Shown here piece after piece: positions 17,780-26,315 of a stretch of DNA of 64,000 nt. Below the pieces are notes generated by a model. That model was given only the letters and a program-made list of their open reading frames with translations, was not told the DNA's origin and ran no database searches. A program made the translations under genes and the position numbers. Source of the stretch: Candidatus Hydrogenedentota bacterium (lineage in GTDB: Bacteria > Hydrogenedentota > Hydrogenedentia > Hydrogenedentales > JAEUWI01). The DNA lies in NCBI GenBank assembly GCA_016182605.1, contig JACPGE010000008.1:1-64000 (forward strand), given 5' to 3'. Position 1 is the first letter of the stretch. Each line of letters opens with the position of its first letter.

Positions 17780-18006
17780 GGGGCCAGCAACGAACGGCGC
17801 TAACTTTTGCAGCCTCACCCCAATCACGCCGCTCGGCGAGCAGCGTGCTACTTTTTATACGCCATCCAAGTAGGCCTTCGCTCGCCGAGCGTAGGCATTC
17901 CGCGTCGAAGTACCCGCCTCAACCCCATCAAACGGGCAGAAAGACTTGAAAGTCGCATCCGAACTCGATGCCACGCGAAAACTTGGCCCCATTCGGAACA
18001 GTAACC
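17780..18006 (+). repeat. MITE-like element, copy 2
   Basis: The core at 17792-17994 is closely similar to copy 1 along its length, with the same terminal inverted repeats (GAACGGCGCTAACTTTTGC at the left end) and the same internal palindrome CGCTCGGCGAGC/GCTCGCCGAGCG. Its outer flanks resemble those of copy 1 but swapped, so they may belong to the element and need not be target duplications. Its right edge is about ten bases from the stop codon of the ABC ATPase gene, where a permease gene might have followed. Confidence 0.75.
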
Positions 18007-18016
18007 ATTTTTGCAG

Positions 18017-18754
18017 TCACCGTGCCTTCTGCATCAGACGCCGCTGCCGCTCCATGAAGCGCTCGACAAACTCCGTCTTCGGATGGTGCAGGATTTCGTC
18101 CGGCGTGCCGATCTGGTGGCACACCCCGTCCTTCAGCACCGCGATGCGATCCGCCAGTTCCAGCGCCTCCTCCTGATCGTGCGTCACATAGACGGCCGTG
18201 ATCTTCAGCCGCTCCTGCAACTCCGCCAGTTGCTCCCGGGTCTGGTAACGCAATTCCGCGTCCAGGTTGCTCAGGGGTTCGTCCAGCAAGAGTATTTCGG
18301 GATGCACCGCCAGCGCGCGCGCCACCGCCACGCGCTGCTGTTGCCCGCCGCTCAATGCGGTCACCGCGCGCTTCCCCAGGTCTTCCAACTGCACATACGA
18401 CAGGGCCTCTGCCACCCGCGCCGGAATCTCCGACTTCGGCATCTTCTGCGCACGCAATCCAAAGGCCACATTCTCAAACACGTTCATGTGCGGAAACAGC
18501 GCGTAGCTCTGAAACACCATCGCCGCGCGCCGCTGTTCCGGCGGCAGCGCCGTCACATCGCGCTCCCCAAAGCGAATGGTCCCTGAGTCCGGCGTCTCCA
18601 GCCCGGCAATCGTGCGCAGCGTTGTCGTCTTGCCGCAGCCGCTTGGGCCGAGAAACGCAAAGAACTCCCCCTGCGCGATGTGGCACGTGAAGTCCTTCAC
18701 GCCCCCGCCCTCGGGATAGACCTTCGAGATCTTCTCCAATTGCACACTGCTCAC
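18017..18754 (-). CDS. ABC transporter ATP-binding protein (FbpC/PotA type)
   Basis: A 245-residue ATPase of the ferric-ion/polyamine/sulfate importer class. Walker A is GPSGCGKTTT, the Q-loop VFQSYALFPHMNVFENVAFG, the signature LSGGQQQRVAVARAL, Walker B ILLLDEPLSNLDA, and the switch His is in YVTHDQEEA. It powers import by a permease pair. I take the GTG at 18754, which overlaps the stop of the binding-protein gene as GTGA and so suggests coupling; an upstream GTG at 18781 is in frame. The C-terminal regulatory domain found in longer PotA/FbpC proteins is absent. No permease gene lies in this operon. Confidence 0.9.
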   Translation of the reverse strand: MSSVQLEKISKVYPEGGGVKDFTCHIAQGEFFAFLGPSGCGKTTTLRTIAGLETPDSGTIRFGERDVTALPPEQRRAAMVFQSYALFPHMNVFENVAFGLRAQKMPKSEIPARVAEALSYVQLEDLGKRAVTALSGGQQQRVAVARALAVHPEILLLDEPLSNLDAELRYQTREQLAELQERLKITAVYVTHDQEEALELADRIAVLKDGVCHQIGTPDEILHHPKTEFVERFMERQRRLMQKAR

Positions 18755-19740
18755 CGCGTTGTGTACACCTCTTGTTCCCACCGCTTCATCAAGCCGTCTT
18801 CTTTCTCCGTAAATTGCGCCCAGTCAATCTCCATCGCGTCGATTTCCTGCTCCACCAGCTTCGGCGGCAGCTTCTCCCGGGGAATGTCGTTGCGCGCGGG
18901 AAACTTCGCGTAGGTCTCCGCCTGGTGCGCCAGCGCCTCCTCCGTCGTCACAAACTCGTAAAACTTCTGCGCCCATTCCGGATGCGGCGCGTTCTTCACA
19001 ATGCCAATGCAGTCCGTCAGCACCGGCGTATCTTCCGGCATGTAATACCCAAACGGATAGCCGTTGCGCACCCGCTGCATCACCACATCCGGCATCAGCC
19101 ACACGCTGATCTTGTCCGGGTTCTTCTTGATGTGATCGAAGAGCAGCGTGGGGGACTCGGGATACTCCCCGGTCGACGCATGCAACTGCTTCAGCCATTC
19201 GATACCCGCGTTCTCATCCGCCGCGCGCAGGATCATGCTGCACAGGAAGGTGCGCATCGTCCCCGATTGCTGAGGCTTGCGCAGGCTGATCTTGCCCTGC
19301 CACGCGGGATCGAGCAGGCCGTCCCACGTGCGCGGCATGTCTTCCGGTTTGTGCGCGTCTATATTGAAAAGTATGGCCAGCGGCGATCGGTACGTCGCAT
19401 ACCACCGCTCCTCCGGATCCTTGAACTCCGGATCCACCGCACCGGCCCAGGTGGGCGTGTACGGCGCCAGCAAATCCTCCGTGGCCGCCTGGGTAAACAT
19501 GAACGACGGCGCGCCCCACCACACATCCGCCTGGGGCCGGCCCTGCTCCGCACGGATACGCCCATAGACTTCGTCGGAGCCCATGTCGAGCATGTCCACG
19601 CGCACATTGGGATGCGCGGCCTCAAACAGCTTCTTGTAGTCGCCCAGCATCTCCTGCCCATGGGGACTGTAGACCACCACCACCTCTTGCGAGGAACAGC
19701 CCGCCAGCAACACCCCAACAAGCATCCATAGTCTTCGCAT
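18751..19740 (-). CDS. Iron(III)-type ABC substrate-binding lipoprotein
   Basis: A 329-residue family 1 extracellular solute-binding protein, closest in character to ferric or putrescine-like binders (FbpA/AfuA group). The lipobox LLAGC at residues 12-16 makes it a lipoprotein. VVVYSPHGQEMLGDYKKLFE starts the mature fold, and ADVWWGAPSFMF, LAILFN and WDGLLDPAWQGKI are characteristic. It captures a ligand, probably a metal ion or small cation, for the ATPase encoded next. Gene order is binding protein then ATPase with a four-base overlap. The missing permease implies a truncated operon or a permease elsewhere. Confidence 0.85.
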   Translation of the reverse strand: MRRLWMLVGVLLAGCSSQEVVVVYSPHGQEMLGDYKKLFEAAHPNVRVDMLDMGSDEVYGRIRAEQGRPQADVWWGAPSFMFTQAATEDLLAPYTPTWAGAVDPEFKDPEERWYATYRSPLAILFNIDAHKPEDMPRTWDGLLDPAWQGKISLRKPQQSGTMRTFLCSMILRAADENAGIEWLKQLHASTGEYPESPTLLFDHIKKNPDKISVWLMPDVVMQRVRNGYPFGYYMPEDTPVLTDCIGIVKNAPHPEWAQKFYEFVTTEEALAHQAETYAKFPARNDIPREKLPPKLVEQEIDAMEIDWAQFTEKEDGLMKRWEQEVYTTR

Positions 19741-19790
19741 CTGCGTTCCTTACGTTTCAGGGCTGCCCGCCCATGGAGCCGGTGAACGAA

Positions 19791-21029
19791 TCAGGTCTTC
19801 TTCAGCGCGTCCGAAATGGCTTCCATCGTCGCCGCCACCCGCACGGGCTCGTTCCGCACCGTCTTCAGATACGGCAACTCCTTGATGCCGTTACCCGTGA
19901 CTATACAACACACCCGCGCGCCTTTTCCCATGCCGCCCAGTTCCTCCAGCGCCGCAATCACCGGGGCGCACGTGGGTTCGCACAACAGACCCTCGCGCTC
20001 CGCAAGCAGGTGCAGCCCCGCCATGATTGCGTCGTCCGTTACCGTGATGGCCTTACCGCCCGTGCTGCGAATCGCAGGCAATGCCGTGTGCCCGTCGAAA
20101 ATAATGTCATCCGCGATGCCCCCGGCTACCGTCTCCGGGTCCGGCCAGGGATGCTTCAGGCTCTCCTGAAACGACCACCCCTGCTCCAGCGCCTGCGGAA
20201 ACGGCGCGCAGCCCGCCGCCTGCACACCCACCAGCTTCGGCACGTGCGCCACCAGCCCCATTCGCTGCAAATCGAGCAGCCCGCGCCAAAGCCCGCCCAG
20301 CAAGCCGCCACCGCCCACCGGCGCCACCACATAGTCCGGCAACTCCCCGCCGTACTGCTGGTACAACTCGTAGGCTATCGTCTTCGCCCCTTCCACGTTG
20401 TACGGCTCATACATCCCCGCCGTGGAAAGGTGGTACCAGCCCCACCGCGAACACGCCTCAAGACACAATTCAAAGACCCGGCTCGGAGCGGGGGAGTCCA
20501 CGCACAGTACGGTGGCGCCATAGATCGCCGCCTGCCGGATCTTCCCCTGCCCCGCCTGGCCATGCATGAACAACACCGCGCGCATCCCCGCCTTCGCCGC
20601 ATAGGCCGCCGCCGCTGCCGCCACATTCCCCGAAGAAACCACCGCCACCGTGTCGCGGCCCAGTTCCCGCGCCCGGCTGATCCCCACACTGATCTGCCGG
20701 TCCTTGAACGATCCCGTGGGATTCGTCATCTCGTTCTTCAGCCGCACCTCGCCGAATCCATACTTCGCCGCAAGATGCTCCGCATGCACCAGCGGGGTCG
20801 CGCCCTCGCCCAGCGTTACCACCGCCCCAGGATCCCGGATCGGCAGCAACGCGCCGTAGTCCCACATGGTCCGGGGCGTCTCCCAACGCGGCGGCGCGTC
20901 CACCCGTACCGGGCGAAGACTCAGCGGATCGCCGCAGGCCGGGCAGGTGAACGGGGCGTCCAGCGGCGCGGTGTGGCCGCATTGATAGCAGTGCAGGTGG
21001 AATGTCGCGGCGGGTTGGTCCATGTTCAT
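19791..21029 (-). CDS. thrC: Threonine synthase family protein
   Basis: A 412-residue PLP enzyme of fold type II. Threonine synthase converts O-phospho-L-homoserine to threonine. An N-terminal zinc-ribbon-like segment, CYQCGH with CPACG (residues 14-32), is seen in many threonine synthases. The PLP lysine is K109 in NPTGSFKDR, with the phosphate-binding loop at APVGGGGLLGGL. C-terminal TGNGIKELPYLK also fits. A threonine dehydratase lies at 26316, though not in the same operon. Other type II enzymes with this N-terminus exist, so the exact reaction is likely rather than certain. Confidence 0.85.
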   Translation of the reverse strand: MNMDQPAATFHLHCYQCGHTAPLDAPFTCPACGDPLSLRPVRVDAPPRWETPRTMWDYGALLPIRDPGAVVTLGEGATPLVHAEHLAAKYGFGEVRLKNEMTNPTGSFKDRQISVGISRARELGRDTVAVVSSGNVAAAAAAYAAKAGMRAVLFMHGQAGQGKIRQAAIYGATVLCVDSPAPSRVFELCLEACSRWGWYHLSTAGMYEPYNVEGAKTIAYELYQQYGGELPDYVVAPVGGGGLLGGLWRGLLDLQRMGLVAHVPKLVGVQAAGCAPFPQALEQGWSFQESLKHPWPDPETVAGGIADDIIFDGHTALPAIRSTGGKAITVTDDAIMAGLHLLAEREGLLCEPTCAPVIAALEELGGMGKGARVCCIVTGNGIKELPYLKTVRNEPVRVAATMEAISDALKKT

Positions 21030-21168
21030 GTGGCAATTCTGGCACAGCAGCGCGTGCGGGATAAAGGGAAAGCCTCCTGGACCGCGTTCGACACGATGCT
21101 TTTCTACGGGTGCTTGAAAGTTTCGAAGCCATTCTATAGACTCGGGAACTCGCCCAATTCCTGCTGGA

Positions 21169-23406
21169 ATGCGGCATCCATTTCATCAACCGTGGGGAAT
21201 CAAACCGTTGGATCTAGAGCCTGGCAGCGCAGCACCGCCCGACGCGGAATGTGCCCGGGAATCCGCGCCCGTTCCCCATCCACTTCAGCGACTGGGGCAG
21301 GCCGCGCGAAACACCGGACGCGGCATGGTAACCTTCTTCCGGCATCCCTCCTTCGATTGCGTGCTTGCACTCGCTGTCATGCTCGTGGCCATGGCGGTGG
21401 CCGTCGGCTACCTGAGCTCCAGCGGATCGTCTGGAAACTTCCGCCGCGATTGGTTTGCGCCCGCGGCAATGATGGCCGAAGGCTATGGTCTCGTCAATCC
21501 CGATCTCACCAAGATGAAGGCGCTCGAAGCCTTCATCGCAGGCAAGACGCCCTACTGGAATCCTGCGGAAGATCACGGCCGTATAGCCTTCAAAGAACTC
21601 CTGGGTTTCGGACGCGATCATGCCAATCTCATCCGCGCCGTGGCCCTGTGCTGGTATGTCTTGGGCTGCCGATGGGATGCCCTCATAACCTACCACGCAC
21701 TCATCTTCGCGCTCACCTGCGGCCTCGCCTACGGCCTGTGCAGACAGGCCATGCCCAAGTCCATTGCCCTGATCGTGACGCTCGCATTCATGCTCTCGCC
21801 CGCGCACCTGATTATGATCCCCGAGATCCGCGATTACAGCAAGGCCCCCTTCATCATCGGTACGCTGTTCGCCTGCGCCTTCCTCGTGCGGCTGCCGCGA
21901 AGTCTGCCCACAGTCTTCGGCATCGCCGCAATACTCGGCGTCTTCGTGGGCATCGGTCTCGGCTTCCGCGCGGATATGACCCTCTGCATTCTCCCCGTCT
22001 TGCTCACCTGCCTCTGCTTTCTGCCCTACCCCTGGAAGCGCAGTCTCGCCGTGGGACTGCTCGCAAGCCTGTTGTTTCTCGTCGCGCTCTACGCGGGCGG
22101 CAGGGAGTCGTTCCACACCATGTGGCGTTACGGTTCGGACACGCCGCACAATGTTACGGGCGGGCTCTATTCGGGTTTCGACGAACTCATGGGGCTGCAG
22201 CCCTCCTACCGGCACGATCTCTACAACTTCAACGACCACTATATCGCCGAAACCGCCACCAGCTACTACCGGCGCGTCGTGGATCCCGCAGCCAATCCGC
22301 AGATGATGAAACCGGAATATCTGAACGCGGCGCGGCAATACCTGTTCGCCGTCTGGCGGCAACGCCCGGCGGATTTGCTCAGCAGGGCATTCGCCTCAAC
22401 ATGGAAAATGCTGGAAACCGCCCCCACGGAGACGCAAGAAGAGTTTGGTGTGAGCATACTCCTGAACCGCATCGCCCGGTTCTTCGCCCATCCCATCATC
22501 TTCATGGCGCATTGGGGGCGCTGGGTCGCCGTGCTGGCGCTCCTGTGTCTGGCTGCAATCCGGATCCGCTTCGGACTCTTCGTGGCGCTGGCCCTCCTCT
22601 ACTTCTGCGGCTCGCCCTCCCTGCAATACATGCCCCGGCATTTCTTCCACCTCAGTTTCGCAACCTGGTTCTTTCCAGGCCTGCTCGCCTCGTTGCTGTG
22701 CGGTGCCCTCGCCCCCCTTGGCCACCGCGCGCCCCGCGCCGCGCTCCAGGCCGCATTGCCCACGTGGGCTTTCTGGCGTCCGCCCATGTTGCGCATGGGC
22801 GTGGCACTCGCCGCCGCCTTCCTCTTCCTCCTCATGCCCTGGTGGATTCTGGGATGGATTCAATCCGGAAAGCTCCTCGCGCATGCCAAGGCGGTCAACA
22901 CGGCGCCACGCGCACCCCTTCCCTATACGGTGGAAACCGCGGATGGGCGAGAGGGCAGGTTGCTGCGCGCCGCGCCGCTTCCCGAGCCGGACGCGGCAAA
23001 GCGTGCCGGCGTCTCCGACGCCTATCTCATGGCGGAGTTCGCAGGCCCACCGGGTACTTTCGCGTTTATCGTGCGCTACGAGTCCAGCCTGAAGTTCAGC
23101 AGCCTGGAACAAATCATACCGGTTGAGTTGTCCGGCGCGGGGACCACACGCATCTACTTTCCCGTCTACGAGCGCACAGAGCCCGCACGGCTGTACCGGC
23201 GTTTCCTGGGGATCGAATTGGCGCCGGAGACGATTCCCTTCCTGAAAGGGATTCATACGGTGTCGAACGCCCGGGATTTCGCGCTGTGGCCCACTCTGTT
23301 GCTCGTTCCGGGCTGGGAGGAAGGCCCGCATCGCCTCACCTTGGCGCCGGCGGGCAACAACTACACGCAGCTCTTGCAGCATGCCCTTCCGGGATGGACG
23401 CAGTAG
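21169..23406 (+). CDS. Large polytopic membrane protein, possible GT-C type
   Basis: A protein of up to 745 residues that I cannot assign firmly. After about 60 non-hydrophobic residues it has some ten or more membrane segments to about residue 570 and then a soluble C-terminal domain of about 170 residues, probably extracytoplasmic. A short extracytoplasmic loop after the first helix (residues about 80-130), followed by clustered helices, resembles lipid-linked-sugar-dependent GT-C glycosyltransferases; this is inference from topology. The start may be the ATG at 21169 or the one at 21325, just before the first helix; neither has a strong ribosome-binding site. It is divergent from thrC. Confidence 0.55.
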   Translation: MRHPFHQPWGIKPLDLEPGSAAPPDAECARESAPVPHPLQRLGQAARNTGRGMVTFFRHPSFDCVLALAVMLVAMAVAVGYLSSSGSSGNFRRDWFAPAAMMAEGYGLVNPDLTKMKALEAFIAGKTPYWNPAEDHGRIAFKELLGFGRDHANLIRAVALCWYVLGCRWDALITYHALIFALTCGLAYGLCRQAMPKSIALIVTLAFMLSPAHLIMIPEIRDYSKAPFIIGTLFACAFLVRLPRSLPTVFGIAAILGVFVGIGLGFRADMTLCILPVLLTCLCFLPYPWKRSLAVGLLASLLFLVALYAGGRESFHTMWRYGSDTPHNVTGGLYSGFDELMGLQPSYRHDLYNFNDHYIAETATSYYRRVVDPAANPQMMKPEYLNAARQYLFAVWRQRPADLLSRAFASTWKMLETAPTETQEEFGVSILLNRIARFFAHPIIFMAHWGRWVAVLALLCLAAIRIRFGLFVALALLYFCGSPSLQYMPRHFFHLSFATWFFPGLLASLLCGALAPLGHRAPRAALQAALPTWAFWRPPMLRMGVALAAAFLFLLMPWWILGWIQSGKLLAHAKAVNTAPRAPLPYTVETADGREGRLLRAAPLPEPDAAKRAGVSDAYLMAEFAGPPGTFAFIVRYESSLKFSSLEQIIPVELSGAGTTRIYFPVYERTEPARLYRRFLGIELAPETIPFLKGIHTVSNARDFALWPTLLLVPGWEEGPHRLTLAPAGNNYTQLLQHALPGWTQ

Positions 23407-23458
23407 GGCAAATGCAGACGTTATTTCACACTCCGGGCCCCGGCATGCCGCGCCAAAC

Positions 23459-23487
23459 TTGTAACCGCCGCCGGGTTACGGTATAAC
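23459..23487 (+). promoter_or_regulatory. Promoter-like sequence for the DUF4212/symporter operon
   Basis: TTGTAA (23459-23464), a 17-base spacer and TATAAC (23482-23487) resemble a sigma-70 promoter, 36 bases before the DUF4212 start codon. The -10 region overlaps a small palindrome, GGTTAcggTATAACC. Confidence 0.45.
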
Positions 23488-23523
23488 CGTGTGCGCATTT
23501 TCAAGGGCAGAAAGGGCAGTGCC

Positions 23524-23781
23524 ATGATCGATTCCCAGGAAGAGAAGCAATATTGGAAGCAAAACATGCGGCTCATCCTCGCGTTGCTTTCGGTATGGGC
23601 CTTTGTGTCGCTCGGCGCCGGCATCGTCTTCGTCAAGTTCTTTAATCAAGTGCCGTTCTTTAACCTGCCCTTCGGCTTCTGGATGGCGCAACAGGGAGCC
23701 ATCTTCATCTTCGTCCTCCTCATCTTCATCTATGCGTGGCGCATGGATAAAATCGACCATCAGCACCACCTCGACGAATAA
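23524..23781 (+). CDS. DUF4212 sodium:solute symporter small subunit
   Basis: An 85-residue protein with two transmembrane helices (about residues 18-38 and 50-73). The opening DSQEEKQYWKQNMRLIL and the segment FGFWMAQQGAIFIFVLLIFIY are diagnostic of DUF4212, the small partner encoded before a VC_2705-type sodium:solute symporter. It presumably forms a complex with the 561-residue symporter encoded 38 bases downstream. The ATG at 23524 follows AAGGGCAG; an upstream in-frame ATG at 23491 is less likely, given the family length. Confidence 0.9.
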   Translation: MIDSQEEKQYWKQNMRLILALLSVWAFVSLGAGIVFVKFFNQVPFFNLPFGFWMAQQGAIFIFVLLIFIYAWRMDKIDHQHHLDE

Positions 23782-23819
23782 CCCCGCACCCGGAAGCACG
23801 CACAGAGAAGGCCTTCGAC

Positions 23820-25505
23820 ATGTCCGTTGAAACCTGGACCTATATCATCGTCTCCATCACCTTCATGCTCTACCTCTATATCGGCTGGGCAGCGCGCGTG
23901 CGCGAAACCTCCGGCTTCTACGTCGCAGGCCACGGCGTGCCCCCCATCGCCAATGGCGCCGCCACCGCCGCCGACTGGATGTCCGCCGCCTCCTTCATCT
24001 CCATGGCCGGCATGATCTCCGTCATGGGCTACGACGGCTCCGTATACCTCATGGGCTGGACCGGAGGCTATGTTCTCCTCGCCCTCCTGCTCGCGCCCTA
24101 CCTCCGGAAATTCGGCAAGTACACCGTCCCCGATTTCGTCGGCGACCGCTATTATTCCAATGTGGTCCGCGTCATCGCCGTCATCGCCGCGCTCTTCGTC
24201 TCCTTCACCTATGTCGCCGGACAGATGCGCGGCGTCGGCATCGTCTTCAGCAAGTTCCTCGGCATCGGCATCGAGCAGGGCGTCGTCGTCGGCATGATCA
24301 TCGTCGCCTTCTTCGCCGTGCTCGGCGGCATGAAAGGCATCACCTGGACCCAGGTTGCCCAGTACGTCGTCCTCATCTCCGCCTTTCTCATCCCCGCCGT
24401 CGCCATCAGCTTCAAGCTCACCGGCAATCCCGTGCCGCAACTGGGCTTCGTCTTCAGCGACATCGTGCCCAAACTCAACGCCATTCAAGTCGACCTCGGA
24501 TTCGCGGAATACACCACCCCCTTCCAGGGCAAGACCATGCTCGATGTGCTCTGTATTACCCTCGCACTCATGGCCGGCACCGCGGGGCTGCCCCACGTCA
24601 TCGTTCGCTTCTACACCGTGCCCGACGTCCGCGCCGCGCGCTACTCCGCAGGCTGGGCGCTCCTCTTCATCGCACTCCTCTACACCACCGCGCCCGCACT
24701 CGCCACCTTCGCCCGCTACAACCTCATCGACTCCCTCCACGGCAAAACCATCGCCGAAATCGACGCCCAGGAATGGCCCGCAAAATGGAAGAAAACCGGA
24801 CTCCTCGACTACGTCGACAAAGACGGCAACGGCACCATTGAACTGCGCCCAGACCCGGAAACGAGTGAACTCATCATCGACCGCGACATCATCGTGCTCT
24901 CCACGCCGGAAGTCGCGCGCCTCGCCCCCTGGGTCATTGCGCTCGTGGCCGCGGGCGGCCTCGCCGCGGCGCTCAGCACCGCCTCCGGCCTCCTCCTCGT
25001 CATCTCCAGTTCCATCGCGCACGACATCTACTTCCGCCTCATCAACCCCAAAGCCGAAGAGAAAAACCGCCTCCTCGTCGGCCGCATCATGGTCCTTCTT
25101 GCCGTGATACTCGCGGGCTACTTCGGCGTCAATCCCCCGGGATTCGTCGCCCAGGTCGTCGCCTTCGCCTTCGGCCTTGCCGCGGCAAGTTTCTTCCCCG
25201 TCATCCTGCTCGGCATCTTCGACCGGCGCGCAAACCGGGAAGGCGCCATCGCCGGCATGCTCGCCGGCCTCGGCTTCACCCTCTTCTACATCGCCGGCGT
25301 CAAGTTCTACGGCATGACCACGTGGTGCTTCGGCATCACCCCCGAAGGCATCGGCGCCGTCGGCATGCTCCTCAACTTCACCACCTGCCTCATCGTCTCC
25401 CGCGTCACCCCGCCGCCGCCCGCGCATATCAGCCACTTGATCGACCAGTTGCGCCTGCCCGACCACCCCGGACCCGCAGTGATCCTCGACGAATCGACCG
25501 AGTGA
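23820..25505 (+). CDS. Sodium:solute symporter (VC_2705/ActP-like)
   Basis: A 561-residue cation symporter of the SSS family with about 13 membrane helices. The family core is seen in FYVAGHGVPPIANGAATAAD and WMSAASFISMAG near the N-terminus and in GGLAAALSTASGLLLVISSS at about 380-400. The paired DUF4212 gene points to the subfamily that imports acetate or similar short carboxylates; the substrate is inferred. Unusually for a transporter, a soluble loop before helix 9 (residues about 305-360) contains DKDGNGTIEL, a good EF-hand calcium-binding loop. An EF-hand-like insert may be general in this subfamily. Confidence 0.9.
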   Translation: MSVETWTYIIVSITFMLYLYIGWAARVRETSGFYVAGHGVPPIANGAATAADWMSAASFISMAGMISVMGYDGSVYLMGWTGGYVLLALLLAPYLRKFGKYTVPDFVGDRYYSNVVRVIAVIAALFVSFTYVAGQMRGVGIVFSKFLGIGIEQGVVVGMIIVAFFAVLGGMKGITWTQVAQYVVLISAFLIPAVAISFKLTGNPVPQLGFVFSDIVPKLNAIQVDLGFAEYTTPFQGKTMLDVLCITLALMAGTAGLPHVIVRFYTVPDVRAARYSAGWALLFIALLYTTAPALATFARYNLIDSLHGKTIAEIDAQEWPAKWKKTGLLDYVDKDGNGTIELRPDPETSELIIDRDIIVLSTPEVARLAPWVIALVAAGGLAAALSTASGLLLVISSSIAHDIYFRLINPKAEEKNRLLVGRIMVLLAVILAGYFGVNPPGFVAQVVAFAFGLAAASFFPVILLGIFDRRANREGAIAGMLAGLGFTLFYIAGVKFYGMTTWCFGITPEGIGAVGMLLNFTTCLIVSRVTPPPPAHISHLIDQLRLPDHPGPAVILDESTE

Positions 25506-25599
25506 AAATGAACTTGCCGAGGTCTGTTCGGATGGAATCGAAATACACGCTATACCTGCCAAGAAACTTGGCAATGTAATTTCGATCAAAGGCCCTATT

Positions 25600-26004
25600 C
25601 TAGTAAGAAGTGAACAATTTGATTGGCAGCACTTTACTGAATCGCCTGAAATCCTTGTCTACCGTCATGATTTCCAGTCTCTTGCTGCAAGCGACGGCGC
25701 AGATCAAAAAGTCTACATGCGACCCTTGGATTCCTGAAGAGCTACACCTGTTGTAGAACTCAGCCGCCAATACATATTCTGAACTGGCTATCGAGATGTC
25801 CGGAAATGCCTCCAATCGCCTGGAGAGAAACCGGAACTGCGATTCGACTTTCACCCCCGAGAGGAGTTCCTGCCGAACAGGCCCAATCATGAAAGCCTGC
25901 TTACTCTCCACGAGCGTAGTCAGCGCACGAACCTCGGGCGGATTGGGACCGTTCAGGCGCCGTAGCGCCAGGGACCAGACACACGTATCAACGAGTACTC
26001 TCAC
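25600..26004 (-). CDS. vapC: VapC-type PIN-domain toxin
   Basis: A 134-residue PIN-domain ribonuclease, the toxin of a type II toxin-antitoxin pair. The four conserved acidic residues are visible: Asp in LVDTCVW (residue 6), Glu in RQELLSG (about 45), Asp in HVDFLI and Asp in TVDKDF. Such toxins cleave tRNA or rRNA sites. It begins with GTG at 26004, overlapping the antitoxin stop as GTGA. The pair is convergent with the sodium symporter gene and more AT-rich than its surroundings, as expected for a mobile addiction module. Confidence 0.9.
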   Translation of the reverse strand: MRVLVDTCVWSLALRRLNGPNPPEVRALTTLVESKQAFMIGPVRQELLSGVKVESQFRFLSRRLEAFPDISIASSEYVLAAEFYNRCSSSGIQGSHVDFLICAVACSKRLEIMTVDKDFRRFSKVLPIKLFTSY

Positions 26005-26201
26005 CGTCTTCTACGCATTGCCTTGTAGTCATACTCCGGATCAAAATCGATCGTGCCAAAGGCATCGATAATCTTGAGTTGCTCAAGTTGCTCAACGTAC
26101 TCTAGAAGCGCCTTATTGACGGCGTCCTTCTTTGACTTGTGCTTTCCCAGACGTACGGCCCGCGCAATAAGGGCATCGTCCAACTGCAGGTTTGTTGCCA
26201 T
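26001..26201 (-). CDS. vapB: VapB-type antitoxin
   Basis: A 66-residue antitoxin with a ribbon-helix-helix-like N-terminus (ATNLQLDDALIARAVRLGKH), typical of the VapB family paired with PIN toxins. It binds the toxin with its C-terminal part (FDPEYDYKAMRRR) and probably represses its own operon. The ATG at 26201 has GAGG seven bases upstream. A GTG two codons earlier is possible. The stop overlaps the vapC GTG, so the two are translated together. Confidence 0.88.
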   Translation of the reverse strand: MATNLQLDDALIARAVRLGKHKSKKDAVNKALLEYVEQLEQLKIIDAFGTIDFDPEYDYKAMRRRR

Positions 26202-26219
26202 GTTCACACCTCACACATA

Positions 26220-26248
26220 ATCTTACACAATCTTCTGTGTGGCGTCAA
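26220..26248 (-). promoter_or_regulatory. Promoter and possible operator of vapBC
   Basis: On the minus strand TTGACG (26243-26248), a 17-base spacer and TAAGAT (26220-26225) form a good sigma-70 promoter about 20 bases before vapB. The spacer holds an inverted repeat, ACACA-N6-TGTGT, a plausible VapB operator. Its placement fits autoregulation. Confidence 0.5.
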
Positions 26249-26315
26249 GGCGGAAAAGCAACGAATCTACGCTATACTCGTGTCTGGCGCCAGACTTGGC
26301 AATTCGGAGAACCCC

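Noticed and set aside
19773-23126. 1117-codon plus-strand open frame
   Set aside because: It runs across the thrC gene on the opposite strand and then in a different frame of the membrane protein gene. Arg/His-rich nonsense with no domain.
23760-25589. 609-codon minus-strand open frame opposite the sodium symporter
   Set aside because: Same acidic Gly/Asp pattern of antisense reading; the plus strand has the DUF4212/symporter pair.
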